Positions 7,964 to 17,263 of a stretch of 64,000 bases of DNA are shown here, in pieces. The stretch lies in contig NZ_BOOY01000020.1 in NCBI RefSeq assembly GCF_016863475.1, positions 62,001-126,000 of the forward strand, in the 5' to 3' direction. How positions within the stretch are numbered: position 1 is the stretch's first letter; every line of letters begins with the position of its first letter. A model generated the notes under the pieces. It had not been told where the DNA came from. It did no database searches and saw nothing but the letters and a program-made list of their open reading frames with translations. Position numbers and translations under genes: made by a program. The stretch comes from Spirilliplanes yamanashiensis. Its GTDB lineage: Bacteria > Actinomycetota > Actinomycetes > Mycobacteriales > Micromonosporaceae.

Positions 7964-8776
7964 ATGGACGCAGGACATGAAACCGATTCGCCCGGTGTGG
8001 ACACTCCGGCCGGGCGGTTGCGGGGGGCGTTGTCGCGGGCCCGGGCGCTGCCCGGAAACGTGAATGCGGCCGAGGGCTGGGCGCGGATTTTCGGCGTCGA
8101 CCCGGAAAGGGAATCGGCGGAGCTGCTGCTGCGGGGTGCGGCACTGTTGCACGACGCGGCCGCCACCAGGGAATTCATCACGCGGCTGGACGACAACGGG
8201 CGGTCCTGGCTGCGCCACTTCGGCGAGGTCGAGGAGACGGTGGCCAACTTCGGCTACCTGTCGGAGGACATGGCGTTCTTCCTGAGCCCGCTGCGCGACA
8301 CCGGCCTGCACGCGCTGGAGATGTGCGAGGGCCTGCAGCGGCGCACGTCGCGCGAGCCGACCCTGCCGGCGGACACGGTCGCCGAGCTGCTCCGGCAGGT
8401 GCAGGACCTGATCGCGGACGTGCGGGCGGCGGCCGACCTGGACGACGAGACCCGGCAGCGGGCCCTGCACCACCTGCTGGAGATCGCCCGGGCGCTGACG
8501 CTGGCGCCGCAGCAGGGCGGGGAGCCGCTGCGCCGGGCCGTCGACGAGACGGTCGGCGACGCGGCCCGCGATCCGCGGTGGCTGGAACGGCTGCGCGGCT
8601 CCAAGGCGTTCAACGGGTTCGCGGCGGTGCTGCTCGCCACCGACTTCGCGCTCAACCTGGCCCTGGCCGGCAAGGAGCTGCTGGCCGGCGAGGAGGAGCC
8701 CAAGCCGTCGACGGTCGTCGTGCAGCTCGTCGAGGGCGGCGATCCCGTCGTGCTGCCCATCGCGCCACCGAAGTGA
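7964..8776 (+). CDS. Unknown helical protein divergent from the SIR2-kinase
   Basis: 270 residues; I do not recognise a family. It starts at an ATG with a GGAG ribosome binding site 9 bases upstream. The sequence is acidic and almost entirely predicted helix, with long amphipathic stretches (residues 60-200). One hydrophobic segment near 215-235 (FAAVLLATDFALNLALAG) could be a membrane or packing helix, and the strand-rich end (VVVQLVEGGDPVVLPI) resembles a short docking peptide. There is no signal peptide. Its placement head-to-head with the SIR2-kinase suggests a functional pair, for example effector or regulator, but nothing in the sequence proves this. Confidence 0.65.
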   Translation: MDAGHETDSPGVDTPAGRLRGALSRARALPGNVNAAEGWARIFGVDPERESAELLLRGAALLHDAAATREFITRLDDNGRSWLRHFGEVEETVANFGYLSEDMAFFLSPLRDTGLHALEMCEGLQRRTSREPTLPADTVAELLRQVQDLIADVRAAADLDDETRQRALHHLLEIARALTLAPQQGGEPLRRAVDETVGDAARDPRWLERLRGSKAFNGFAAVLLATDFALNLALAGKELLAGEEEPKPSTVVVQLVEGGDPVVLPIAPPK

Positions 8777-9077
8777 TCCGGATCACACCGCGATCGACCC
8801 GATCGCCGATTTCGGGCCGTCCGGCCGAGGCGCCGCCGCCCGGTGGCGGCCGCCTCGGGGCCCGGTCGGCCGTCGCCGGCTCCCCGCACGCACCCACTGC
8901 CTCAACCGACTAAACGGGCGAAGGCCTACGTCCGGGCCACTCGGGCGCCGTCGCGGTCGCCCGGACCACCCGGGAGGTGGACACGAAACCGCCCGGCGAG
9001 GGGTTTCCGGACGGTCGGCGGGGCGGCCACAGAAAGAATTAAGGCGGCCGTAAAACAGCGTCTGGCACCGTAGTCGG
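8777..9077. other. 301-base intergenic gap
   Basis: No coding sequence is visible. The palindrome gtgatccggatcac (8773-8786) overlaps the stop codon of the upstream gene, and an AT-richer patch around 9033-9057 probably holds the promoter of the ferric-reductase operon. Nothing else stands out. Confidence 0.5.
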
Positions 9078-10478
9078 GTGACCGCTGCCGCACAGAGCGC
9101 TCCCCCCGCCCTCCGCCGCCCGGCGCCCACCCCGCGCTGGTGGGGCCCGTTCGCGCTGTTCGCCGGCGGGCTCAGCCTCGTCGCCGTCGTCGCGTTGTGG
9201 ATCCGCAACGGCGGGGCGTTCGACCTGACCCAGGGCGCGTTCGGGGGGTACCTGACCGCCGTCGGGCGGCTCACCGGGCTGCTCGCCACCCAGCTCATGC
9301 TGATCCAGGTGCTGCTGATGGCGCGCATCCCGCTCGTGGAGCGCGCCTTCGGCCAGGACACCCTCGCCCGGGTGCACCGGGTCACGGGGTTCACCTCGTT
9401 CAACCTGATGCTCGCGCACATCGTGCTGATCACGTTCGGCTACGCGGCCGGCGTCGATCAGGGGCCGGTGGCGCAGTTCTGGAGCCTCGTCACCACGTAC
9501 CCGGGCATGTTGCTCGCGACCGCGGCCACCGCGTGCCTGGTGCTGGTGGTCGTGACCTCGATCCGGGCGGCGCGGCGCAAGCTGCGCTACGAGTCGTGGC
9601 ACCTGCTGCACCTGTACGCGTACCTCGGCATCGGCCTGGCCCTGCCGCACCAGCTGTGGACCGGCACCGACTTCGTCAGCTCGCCCGAGGCGCGGGCGTT
9701 CTGGTGGGGGATGTACCTGTTCGCGGCCGGCGCCGTGCTGGTGTGCCGCATCGGCATCCCGATCCGGCGCAGCCTGCGGCACCGGCTGGAGGTGGCGTCG
9801 GTGGTGCCGGAGGGGCCGGGGCTGACCTCGGTGTACCTGCGCGGCCGCGAGCTGGACCGGCTGCCCGCGCGGGCCGGGCAGTTCATGCTGTGGCGGTTCC
9901 TCGACGGGCCGGGGTGGTCGCGGGCGCACCCGTTCTCGCTGTCCGGGCCGCCGCGGGCCGACCTGCTGCGGATCACCGTGAAGGAGCTGGGCGACGGCAG
10001 CCGCCGGGTGTCGACGATGGCGCCGGGCACGAAGGTGCTGATCGAGGGGCCGTACGGCAAGCTCACCGGCCAGACGTACGACGGCGGGCCGGTCACCATG
10101 TTCGCCTGCGGCATCGGCATCACGCCGCTGCTGGCGCTGCTGTGGGAGCTGCCGTACCGGCCCGGAGAGGCGACCCTGGTGTTCCGCGCCCGCACCGACG
10201 ACGACCTGGCGTTCGCCGAGGAGCTGGACTGGCTCGTGAAGAACCGCGGCCTGCGCGTCGTCGACCTGATCGGCCCGCGCGCCCGGCCCGACTCGTGGCT
10301 GCCGCAGGAGTACGGCGACTACAGCGACCTGGAGGCCGTGCAGGCCATCGCTCCGGACGTCGCCGGGCACCATGTGTACGTGTGCGGCCCGGACGCCTGG
10401 ACGGAGTCGGTGCGCGGGGCGATGCGCGAGGCCGGCGTGCCCGCGAACCGGCTGCACACCGAGCGCTTCGCGTGGTGA
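9078..10478 (+). CDS. Ferric-reductase-like transmembrane flavocytochrome
   Basis: 466 residues. The first half has about six transmembrane helices with the His pairs expected for two b-type haems (HRVTGF, MLAHIV, SWHLLHLYAY, LPHQLW). The second half is a ferredoxin-reductase module: an FAD site (HPFSLSGPP), a pyridine-nucleotide site (ACGIGITPLLALL) and the C-terminal VCGPDAW block. It should pass electrons from cytoplasmic NAD(P)H across the membrane. The downstream genes encode an FMN-binding protein and its flavin transferase, so the likely acceptor is that extracytoplasmic flavoprotein. Start GTG at 9078. Confidence 0.85.
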   Translation: MTAAAQSAPPALRRPAPTPRWWGPFALFAGGLSLVAVVALWIRNGGAFDLTQGAFGGYLTAVGRLTGLLATQLMLIQVLLMARIPLVERAFGQDTLARVHRVTGFTSFNLMLAHIVLITFGYAAGVDQGPVAQFWSLVTTYPGMLLATAATACLVLVVVTSIRAARRKLRYESWHLLHLYAYLGIGLALPHQLWTGTDFVSSPEARAFWWGMYLFAAGAVLVCRIGIPIRRSLRHRLEVASVVPEGPGLTSVYLRGRELDRLPARAGQFMLWRFLDGPGWSRAHPFSLSGPPRADLLRITVKELGDGSRRVSTMAPGTKVLIEGPYGKLTGQTYDGGPVTMFACGIGITPLLALLWELPYRPGEATLVFRARTDDDLAFAEELDWLVKNRGLRVVDLIGPRARPDSWLPQEYGDYSDLEAVQAIAPDVAGHHVYVCGPDAWTESVRGAMREAGVPANRLHTERFAW

Positions 10479-10554
10479 CTCCCCGTTTCCACCCCCGCTG
10501 ACGGTGAACCGGCCGCGCCGGTGACCCGTACCGGAGGGTGGAGAAGGGAGAACG

Positions 10555-11097
10555 ATGCGCCGGATCACCCTGTGGCTCATGTCGACTGTCGGAGCCCTGG
10601 TGTTGTTGTTCAGCTACCGCACCAGCACCCAGGCCCCCTCGCACGACGTGGTCGACGCGTCCCAGGCCCGCCCCGGGCCCGCCCCCGCCGACGACGCCCC
10701 GACCCGGGAGCCGAGGCCGGCGGGCGAGGACGACGAGGACGAGGGCCGCGACGCCGAGGACGACGACGAGGGCGGTGACGGCGGCGGTGACGGCGGCGGC
10801 CGCGAGGAGTCCGCCGACGCCGGCGGGACCTTCGAGGGCGCGCTGGCCCAGACCGCGCAGGGCCCCGTCCAGGTCAGCATCACCGTCGAGGGCGGCCGGA
10901 TCACCGACGTCGGCGTGCTCACCGCGCCGAGCGGCTCGGGCCGGCACGAGGAGATCAACTCGCGGGCGCTGCCGATCCTCGAGGAGGACGCGCTCGCCAA
11001 GCAGAGCGCCGACGTCGACACCGTCTCGGGCGCCACCGCCACCAGCGGCGGCTACCGGGAGTCCCTGCAGGCCGCGATCGACGCCGCGAACCTGTGA
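10555..11097 (+). CDS. Membrane-anchored FMN-binding domain protein
   Basis: 180 residues: an N-terminal signal anchor (residues 5-22), an Asp/Glu/Gly-rich linker (about 45-85) and a C-terminal FMN_bind domain. The motif SGATATSGGY near residue 160 contains the SGAT threonine to which ApbE attaches FMN in this family. The acidic, low-complexity linker probably spans the cell wall. It ends in a GTGA overlap with apbE, so modifying enzyme and substrate are translated together. A role as extracytoplasmic electron carrier is inferred from the operon. Confidence 0.85.
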   Translation: MRRITLWLMSTVGALVLLFSYRTSTQAPSHDVVDASQARPGPAPADDAPTREPRPAGEDDEDEGRDAEDDDEGGDGGGDGGGREESADAGGTFEGALAQTAQGPVQVSITVEGGRITDVGVLTAPSGSGRHEEINSRALPILEEDALAKQSADVDTVSGATATSGGYRESLQAAIDAANL

Positions 11098-11858
11098 CCG
11101 CCGCCGTCCTGGAGCGCAGGGCCTGGGTCGAGCAGGTGATGGGCCTGCCGGTCAGCGTGCACGTGCGCGGGCCCCGGCCCGGCGCCGCCGCCGACGCGGT
11201 GGCGCGGCTGTTCGCAGAGCTGCGGCGCGCCGACGCGGTGTTCAGCCCGTACCGCGACGACAGCGAGCTGAACCGGCTGGAGCGCGGCGAGCTGGCCCTG
11301 CGCGACGCCGACCACACGATGCCCGAGGTGCTGCACCTGTGCGGCGAGGCGCGGCGGCGCACGGCCGGCTGGTTCGATGCCCGCGGCCTGCCCGACCCGC
11401 GCACCGGCCGCCCCCGGCTCGACCCGTCCGGCCTGGTGAAGGGCTGGGCGGCGGAGCGGGCCGCGGGCCACCTGGCGGGCCTGGACGGCCACGGCTGGTG
11501 CCTGAACGCGGGCGGCGACGTGCTGGTGTCCGATGCGGACGGTCACCCGCCGTGGCGGGTCGGCATCGAGGACCCGGCCGCGCCGGGCCGGATCCTGCGG
11601 GTGGTCGAGGTCCGCTCCGGGGCGGTCGCCACCTCCGGCGACGCGCACCGCGGCGCGCACATCGTGGACCCGCACACGGGACGCCCGGCGACCGCGGTGC
11701 GCTCGGTGAGCGTGCGCGGCCCGTCGCTGATGTGGGCCGATGTGCACGCCACCGCGGCCGCCGCGCGCGGCTCGCTGGCGGGGCTGCCGCCCGGCTACAG
11801 CGGGCTGCTGGTGGCCCGCGACGGCACGGTGACCGCGTCGCCGGACTGGCCGGGCTGA
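11094..11858 (+). CDS. apbE: FAD:protein FMN transferase
   Basis: 254 residues of the ApbE family, which splits FAD and attaches FMN through a phosphoester to a Ser/Thr in FMN_bind domains. Visible motifs: GLVKGWAAE (substrate binding), CLNAGGDVLV, HIVDPHTGRPA and the metal-binding WADVHAT. It lacks a clear lipoprotein signal peptide, unlike many periplasmic ApbE proteins, so flavinylation may precede export; this is an inference. Its start overlaps the FMN-binding gene by 4 bases, which identifies that protein as its likely target. Confidence 0.85.
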   Translation: MTAAVLERRAWVEQVMGLPVSVHVRGPRPGAAADAVARLFAELRRADAVFSPYRDDSELNRLERGELALRDADHTMPEVLHLCGEARRRTAGWFDARGLPDPRTGRPRLDPSGLVKGWAAERAAGHLAGLDGHGWCLNAGGDVLVSDADGHPPWRVGIEDPAAPGRILRVVEVRSGAVATSGDAHRGAHIVDPHTGRPATAVRSVSVRGPSLMWADVHATAAAARGSLAGLPPGYSGLLVARDGTVTASPDWPG

Positions 11859-11921
11859 AGTCTGGCTTAGATCTTCCGCCGGCGGCCGCCGCGCCCGCGG
11901 CCGCGCCCGTATCGTGCGGCG

Positions 11922-13709
11922 ATGTCCCACCGCCGCCGGGCCGGCCTCGCCGGTCTCCTCGCCGCCGCGCTGGCCGCCACCGCCCTCACGGTGTCGGCCT
12001 GGTCGGCCGCCCCGCCGCGGGCGTCCGCCGGAAGCGCCGGCACGGTCGCCGGGCGCGGCGCCGCCGTCCCGTTCGTGGAGCACGAGGCCGAGGACGCCGC
12101 CACCACGGGCACGGTGCTGGCCCCCGGCCGCCGCTACGGCACCCTGGCCGCGGAGGCGTCCGGCCGGCGCGCGGTCGTCCTCGACGCCCCCGGCGAGTAC
12201 GTCGAGTTCACCCTGACCGCCCCCGCCGACGCCGTCACGGTGCGCTACAGCATCCCGGACAGCGCGGACGGCCGGGGCCGCGACGGCGCGCTGCTGGCCC
12301 GCGCCGGCACGTCGGTGACCACCCTGGACCTGACCTCCCGGTACGGCTGGTTCTACGGCCCCCACCCGCACACCAACGTCCCGGCCGACGGCACCCCGCA
12401 CCACTTCTACGACGAGACCCGCGCGCTGCTGGGCGCTGTCCACCCGGCCGGCGCCACGGTCCGGCTGGAGGCGGCCGGCACGCCCGTCACCGTGGACCTG
12501 GCCGACTTCGAGCTGGCGGGCGACCCGCTGCCGAAGCCGCCGGGCGCCCTCGACGTGGTCGCCGACTTCGGCGCCGACCCGGCCGGCCGGGCCGAGGCCA
12601 CCGCCCGCTTCCAGGCCGCCGTCGACGCGGGCCGGGCGCAGGGCCGGCCGGTGTACGTGCCCGCCGGCCGCTACCTGCTGCACGACCACGTCGTCGTCGA
12701 CGACGTCACGCTGCAGGGCGCCGGGCCGTGGCACACCGTCCTCGGCGGCCGGCACCCCACCGACCGCGCCCGGGCGGCGGGCGTCTTCGGCCGGTTCGCC
12801 GCCGACGGCGCCGCCAGCCGCGGCGTCACCGTGCGCGACCTGGCGATCATCGGCGAGATCACCGAGCGCGTCGACGACGCCCCGGTCGGCGCCATCGGCG
12901 GCTCCCTCACCGACTCGGTCGTCGCGAACGTGTGGCTGCAGCACACCAAGGTCGGCGTGTGGCTCGACGGGCCGGCGGACAACTTCACGCTGCGCGACAG
13001 CCGGATCCTCGACCAGACCGCCGACGGCGTGAACTTCCACCGCGGCGTCACGAACTCGGCGGTCACGAACACGTTCGTCCGCAACACCGGCGACGACGGC
13101 CTGGCCATGTGGGCGCAGGACCTGCCGAACGCGGGCAACGCGTTCACCCGCAACACCGTCGTCGCGCCGATCCTGGCCAACAACATCGCGGTGTACGGCG
13201 GCCGCGACATCACCGTCGCCGACAACGTGGTGGCGGACACGGTCACCAACGGCGGCGGCATCCACGTCGGCAACCGGTACCCGGGGGTACGCGGCCCGAC
13301 CGCGGTCGCCGGCACGGTCACGCTGGCCCGCAACACGCTGCTCCGGGCCGGCGCGGGCGACCGCAACTGGGACTTCGGCGTCGGCGCGCTCTGGTTCGAC
13401 GGCCTGAACGAGCCGATCGCGGGCGCGACGATCGACGTCACCGACACGGACATCGTGGACAGTTCGTACGCGGCGGTGCACGTCGTCGAGGGCGCCGTGA
13501 CCGGCCTGCGCCTGACCCGGGTGCGGATCGACGGCGCCGGCACGTACGCGGTGCAGCTGCAGGCCCCGGGCGCGGCGACGTTCACCGGCGTGACCGCCAC
13601 CCGGGTGGCGCAGGCCGCCACGCCGGTGCACCGCTGCGGCACCGGCTTCGTGCTCTCCGGCGTCGACTGGCCGTCGGTGTGCGGGCCCTGGCCCGCGCCG
13701 GTGTGGTGA
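11922..13709 (+). CDS. Secreted parallel beta-helix glycosidase, GH87-like
   Basis: 595 residues with an RRR-led signal peptide cleaved near PRASA (residue 36). Residues about 50-200 form a beta-sandwich carbohydrate-binding-type region (EHEAEDAATTG onward). From about 210 a right-handed beta-helix begins with the usual pectate-lyase-like DFGADP and VYVPAGRYLL signature. The repeats TADGVNFHRG and NTGDDGLAMW match mycodextranase/alpha-1,3-glucanase (GH87) active-site coils, where paired aspartates are catalytic. Probably secreted to hydrolyse alpha-glucan. A TATCGT element 6 bases before the ATG suggests a leaderless transcript. Confidence 0.7.
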   Translation: MSHRRRAGLAGLLAAALAATALTVSAWSAAPPRASAGSAGTVAGRGAAVPFVEHEAEDAATTGTVLAPGRRYGTLAAEASGRRAVVLDAPGEYVEFTLTAPADAVTVRYSIPDSADGRGRDGALLARAGTSVTTLDLTSRYGWFYGPHPHTNVPADGTPHHFYDETRALLGAVHPAGATVRLEAAGTPVTVDLADFELAGDPLPKPPGALDVVADFGADPAGRAEATARFQAAVDAGRAQGRPVYVPAGRYLLHDHVVVDDVTLQGAGPWHTVLGGRHPTDRARAAGVFGRFAADGAASRGVTVRDLAIIGEITERVDDAPVGAIGGSLTDSVVANVWLQHTKVGVWLDGPADNFTLRDSRILDQTADGVNFHRGVTNSAVTNTFVRNTGDDGLAMWAQDLPNAGNAFTRNTVVAPILANNIAVYGGRDITVADNVVADTVTNGGGIHVGNRYPGVRGPTAVAGTVTLARNTLLRAGAGDRNWDFGVGALWFDGLNEPIAGATIDVTDTDIVDSSYAAVHVVEGAVTGLRLTRVRIDGAGTYAVQLQAPGAATFTGVTATRVAQAATPVHRCGTGFVLSGVDWPSVCGPWPAPVW

Positions 13710-13790
13710 GCGCGGCACCGTAAACCCGTTGAGGCCGCCGCGCCGCGGGGGCAGGCTGGGGTCATCCCCCAACCGCCCGGAGGCCTCACC

Positions 13791-16700
13791 ATGCGCCTGT
13801 TCAGCGACCTCTGGCGAACGTCACCCCGCCGGACCGGCCTGGTGGTGGCACTGATCGTGCTCGGCGCCGCCGGTCAGGCCGGCGCCGCCGCGCTCGCCGG
13901 GCCCGTCCTGCTGGACCGGTCCACCACGCTGTTCCTGCTGCTCGCCGCGGGCCTCACCGCGGCCGTGCTGACCGACGTCGCCGTCAACCTCATCGCGGCC
14001 CGGCTCACCGCCGACTGGGCCGCCGACGTGCGCCGCCGGCTGTGCCGGGTCGCGTTCGGCCAGCCGCTGCCCGCGCTGGAGGGCACCCCGGTCGGCGAGC
14101 TGCTCGACCGCATCGACGGCGACGTCTACCAGGTCGGCTCCGCGCTGCGCGGCCAGTGCCTGCGGCTCGCCCAGTCCGTCGCGGTGGGCGTGCTGAGCGT
14201 CGCGCTCGCCTTCACCGTGTGGTGGCCGGCCGGCATCGGCATGCTCGTGCTCGCCGCGATCCTCGTCGCCGTCCTGCGCAAACCGGCCTCGCGGATCGGC
14301 CCGGCCCGGATGGCCGAGGAGGAGGCCTGGTCCGACCTGGCCGCCGTGATGGAGGAGGCCGTCCACGGCCAGGACGACGTGCGCACCAGCCTGGCCCGCC
14401 CGTACGTGCTGCGCCTGTACGCCCGCCGCGCCAGCGCCGTGCTGAGCCGCGGCCGGCGGGTGTGGCGGATGTCGGCGCGGGTCATGACGACCGCGGGCGG
14501 CATCACCCGCGGCGGCATCGCCCTGGTCGTGGTGGGCGGCGTGCTCGCCCTGGCCGCGGGCGTCGTCGACGGCGCCCGCCTCACGTCGGTGTGGCTGCTG
14601 GCGCTGGCCTTCGGCATGACCGTCGAGCAGATCACCCGGATGGTGCCCGAGCTGCAGTACGCCCTCGGCGCGTGGGGCCGGGTGCAGCTGCTGCGCGACT
14701 CCGCCCAGGAACCCGCCGGCGGCGCCCGGCCCGCCGACGGCGACCTCACCGTGCGCGGGCTGACGTTCCGCTACGGCGAGGACGCCGCCCGCCCGCCGGC
14801 GCTGCACGACGTCGACCTGACGTTCGCCCGCGGCCGCTCGTACGCGCTGGTCGGGCGCAGCGGCTCCGGCAAGTCCACGCTGGCCAAGGTGCTCACCCGG
14901 TCCGTCGACGTGCCCCGCGGCACGGTGCGGCTCGGCGGCACCGACCTCGTCGACCTGGACGTCGAGGCGCTGCGCCGGTGGATCGCCGTGGTCACCCAGC
15001 GCACCGAGATCCTGGCCGGCACGCTGGCCGAGAACGTCGCCCTGTTCGACCCGGAGCTGACGTCGCGCGCCGAGCGGGCCCTGCACGAGCTGGGCCTGGC
15101 CGGCTGGGTGGCGAGCCTGCCCGACGGCATGCGGACCCGGCTCGGCGACGGCGGTCACAAGCTGTCCGCCGGGCAGGAGCAGCTGGTCGCGTTCGCCCGC
15201 ATCCTCGTGCGCGACCCGCAGGTGGTCATCCTCGACGAGGCCACCGCCCGGATGGACCCGGTCACCGAGCTGTGGGTGCAGCACGCCACCGAGCGGCTCG
15301 TCCGCGGCCGCATCGCCATCGTCATCGCGCACCGGCTGTCGTCGGTGCAGAGCTGCGACGAGGTCGTCGTGCTCGCCGACGGCCGGGTCGTCGAGGCGGG
15401 CCCGATGGCCGAGAGCGAGCGCTTCGCCCGGCTGCTGGCCAGCAGCAACGCCGCGGTGCCCGTGGCCGCGGGGTCGGGCGCGCGCGGCGGCGTCGCGCTG
15501 GCCGAGCGCGACGCCGACGGCCCGGTCGCCGCCGGGCACGGCACGCCGGTGACCGCCGACCCGCCGCCGCTGCCGCCGGCCGCCCCGGCCCGCACGCTGC
15601 GGGAGATCCTGCGCCTCGGCGTCAACGACCCCCGGTACGGCCTGAACGCGGTCTGCTGGTTCGCGTTCATGATGCTGTTCGGGCTCGACGGCACGCTGCT
15701 GCCGTGGCTGTGGGCCGACCTGGTCGACGGGCAGGGCGGCGTGTGGCTGCCCGCCACCGGCATCGTCGCCGGGCTGGTCGTGGCGGTGCCGGCGATGTAC
15801 TTCACCGGCGCGTGGTTCCCCGAGTGGTGGGTCCGGCAGATGCTGCGGATCAGCCTGCGGCTGGTGCACGGCCAGACCGGGCCGCGCCGGATCAGCGCGC
15901 ACACCCCCGCCGAGGTGGTCGCGCAGGGCGGCGACACCGAACGCGTGGTGCAGCTGGCCGACAACCTCATCGACCAGTTCATCTGCCTGACCGTGATCGT
16001 GTCGATGACGGTGGTGTCGGGCTCGTTCTGGCCGGCGCTGTTCTTCCTCGGCGCGATGCTGCTGTCCGGCCTCGCCGCCACCGTGTTCGGGCCGGGGCTG
16101 GCCGGCGCCGCGAAGCGCACGGTCGCGTCGCGGGCGGCGTTCGCCACCGCCCTGGTGTCGTCGCTGTCGGCGGCGCGCACGGTGAAGCTGGCCGGCGCGA
16201 CCCGCCCGGTGCTCGACCACCTGGCCCACCTCGACACGGTGCGCAGCGACCACCAGCGGCGCGAGATCGCCGTGCAGGTGTGGGCGCGGTCCACCCCGGC
16301 CGTCGCCAGCGGCCTGCTGCCGCTCGCGGCGTGGGGCCTGTACCTGGCGGGCGACCTGAGCGCGGCGGCCACCCTGGTGGCGGTGTCGACGCTCGGCTCG
16401 GCGCGCTGGTTCGCGTGGACCACCGCGTCGCTGGTGTCGCAGCTGCCGTCGGCGCGGGTGTGGACCCGGCGCACCGTGTCCATGGCGGGCGTCGGGGCGT
16501 ACTCGGCGCCGGTGCCCGGGGTGGACATCTCGGCGGGCACCGCGCCCGCCCCGGACGTCACCACCCGCAACCCGCTGCGCCGGCTCGACCTGCGCGGCTT
16601 CACCGCCGTGCACGAGAACGGCGCGGTCGGCGCGGGCGGCATCGACCTGACCGTCGAGCGCGGCCAGCTCGTGCTCGTCGTCGGGCCGGTCGGCGCGGGC

Positions 16701-17258
16701 AAGAGCTCGCTGCTGCGGGCGCTGGCCGGCATCGTGCACCACACGGGAGAGCTGCGCTGGAACGGCGAGCCGGTCACCGAGCCGGAGCTGTTCCTGCGGC
16801 CCGGCCAGGTCGGCTACGTCGCGCAGCTGCCCCGGGTGCTGTCCGGCACCGTCGCCGACAACATCGCCCTCGGCCACACCGTCGACGCGGCCGGCGCCGT
16901 CAGCACCGCGCAGCTGGAGCACGACCTGGCGGCGGCCGGCGGCGGGCTGGGCCTGGTCATCGGGCACAAGGGCACCCGGCTGTCCGGCGGTCAGCTCCAG
17001 CGCCTCGCCCTGGCCCGGGCGCTGGCGCCGCGCACCGAGCTGCTCATCGCCGACGACGTCTCGTCCGCCCTGGACGTGACGACCGAGCTGGAGCTGTGGC
17101 AGGCACTGCGCGCGCACGGCGTCACCGTGGTCGGGTCGACGTCGAAGCGGGCCGCGCTCGCCCAGGCCGACCGGGTGGTGGTGCTGATCGGCGGCGCCGC
17201 CGTCGCCCAGGGCACCTGGGACGAGCTCGCCCCGCGGTGGGGCCACCTGGCAGGCTGA
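13791..17258 (+). CDS. Single-chain ABC exporter with two unequal halves
   Basis: 1155 residues fusing two complete half-transporters (membrane domain plus ATPase, twice). ATPase 1: Walker A GRSGSGKST near 355, signature LSAGQ, Walker B VVILDEAT and switch IAHR. ATPase 2: Walker A GPVGAGKSS near 965, signature LSGGQ, but Walker B is LLIADD, with Asp replacing the catalytic Glu, and the switch His is replaced in VVGSTSKR. One ATP site (ATPase 2 plus the ATPase 1 signature) is therefore degenerate, as in heterodimeric exporters. The two halves are usually separate genes. The start has a GGAGG site. Substrate unknown; no biosynthetic cluster adjoins it. Confidence 0.85.
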   Translation: MRLFSDLWRTSPRRTGLVVALIVLGAAGQAGAAALAGPVLLDRSTTLFLLLAAGLTAAVLTDVAVNLIAARLTADWAADVRRRLCRVAFGQPLPALEGTPVGELLDRIDGDVYQVGSALRGQCLRLAQSVAVGVLSVALAFTVWWPAGIGMLVLAAILVAVLRKPASRIGPARMAEEEAWSDLAAVMEEAVHGQDDVRTSLARPYVLRLYARRASAVLSRGRRVWRMSARVMTTAGGITRGGIALVVVGGVLALAAGVVDGARLTSVWLLALAFGMTVEQITRMVPELQYALGAWGRVQLLRDSAQEPAGGARPADGDLTVRGLTFRYGEDAARPPALHDVDLTFARGRSYALVGRSGSGKSTLAKVLTRSVDVPRGTVRLGGTDLVDLDVEALRRWIAVVTQRTEILAGTLAENVALFDPELTSRAERALHELGLAGWVASLPDGMRTRLGDGGHKLSAGQEQLVAFARILVRDPQVVILDEATARMDPVTELWVQHATERLVRGRIAIVIAHRLSSVQSCDEVVVLADGRVVEAGPMAESERFARLLASSNAAVPVAAGSGARGGVALAERDADGPVAAGHGTPVTADPPPLPPAAPARTLREILRLGVNDPRYGLNAVCWFAFMMLFGLDGTLLPWLWADLVDGQGGVWLPATGIVAGLVVAVPAMYFTGAWFPEWWVRQMLRISLRLVHGQTGPRRISAHTPAEVVAQGGDTERVVQLADNLIDQFICLTVIVSMTVVSGSFWPALFFLGAMLLSGLAATVFGPGLAGAAKRTVASRAAFATALVSSLSAARTVKLAGATRPVLDHLAHLDTVRSDHQRREIAVQVWARSTPAVASGLLPLAAWGLYLAGDLSAAATLVAVSTLGSARWFAWTTASLVSQLPSARVWTRRTVSMAGVGAYSAPVPGVDISAGTAPAPDVTTRNPLRRLDLRGFTAVHENGAVGAGGIDLTVERGQLVLVVGPVGAGKSSLLRALAGIVHHTGELRWNGEPVTEPELFLRPGQVGYVAQLPRVLSGTVADNIALGHTVDAAGAVSTAQLEHDLAAAGGGLGLVIGHKGTRLSGGQLQRLALARALAPRTELLIADDVSSALDVTTELELWQALRAHGVTVVGSTSKRAALAQADRVVVLIGGAAVAQGTWDELAPRWGHLAG

Positions 17259-17263
17259 CCGGC

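Noticed and set aside
5496-8776. Recent horizontal transfer of the SIR2-kinase locus
   Set aside because: GC and codon use look only slightly different from neighbours, and no integrase, tRNA junction or direct repeats flank it, so transfer cannot be supported.
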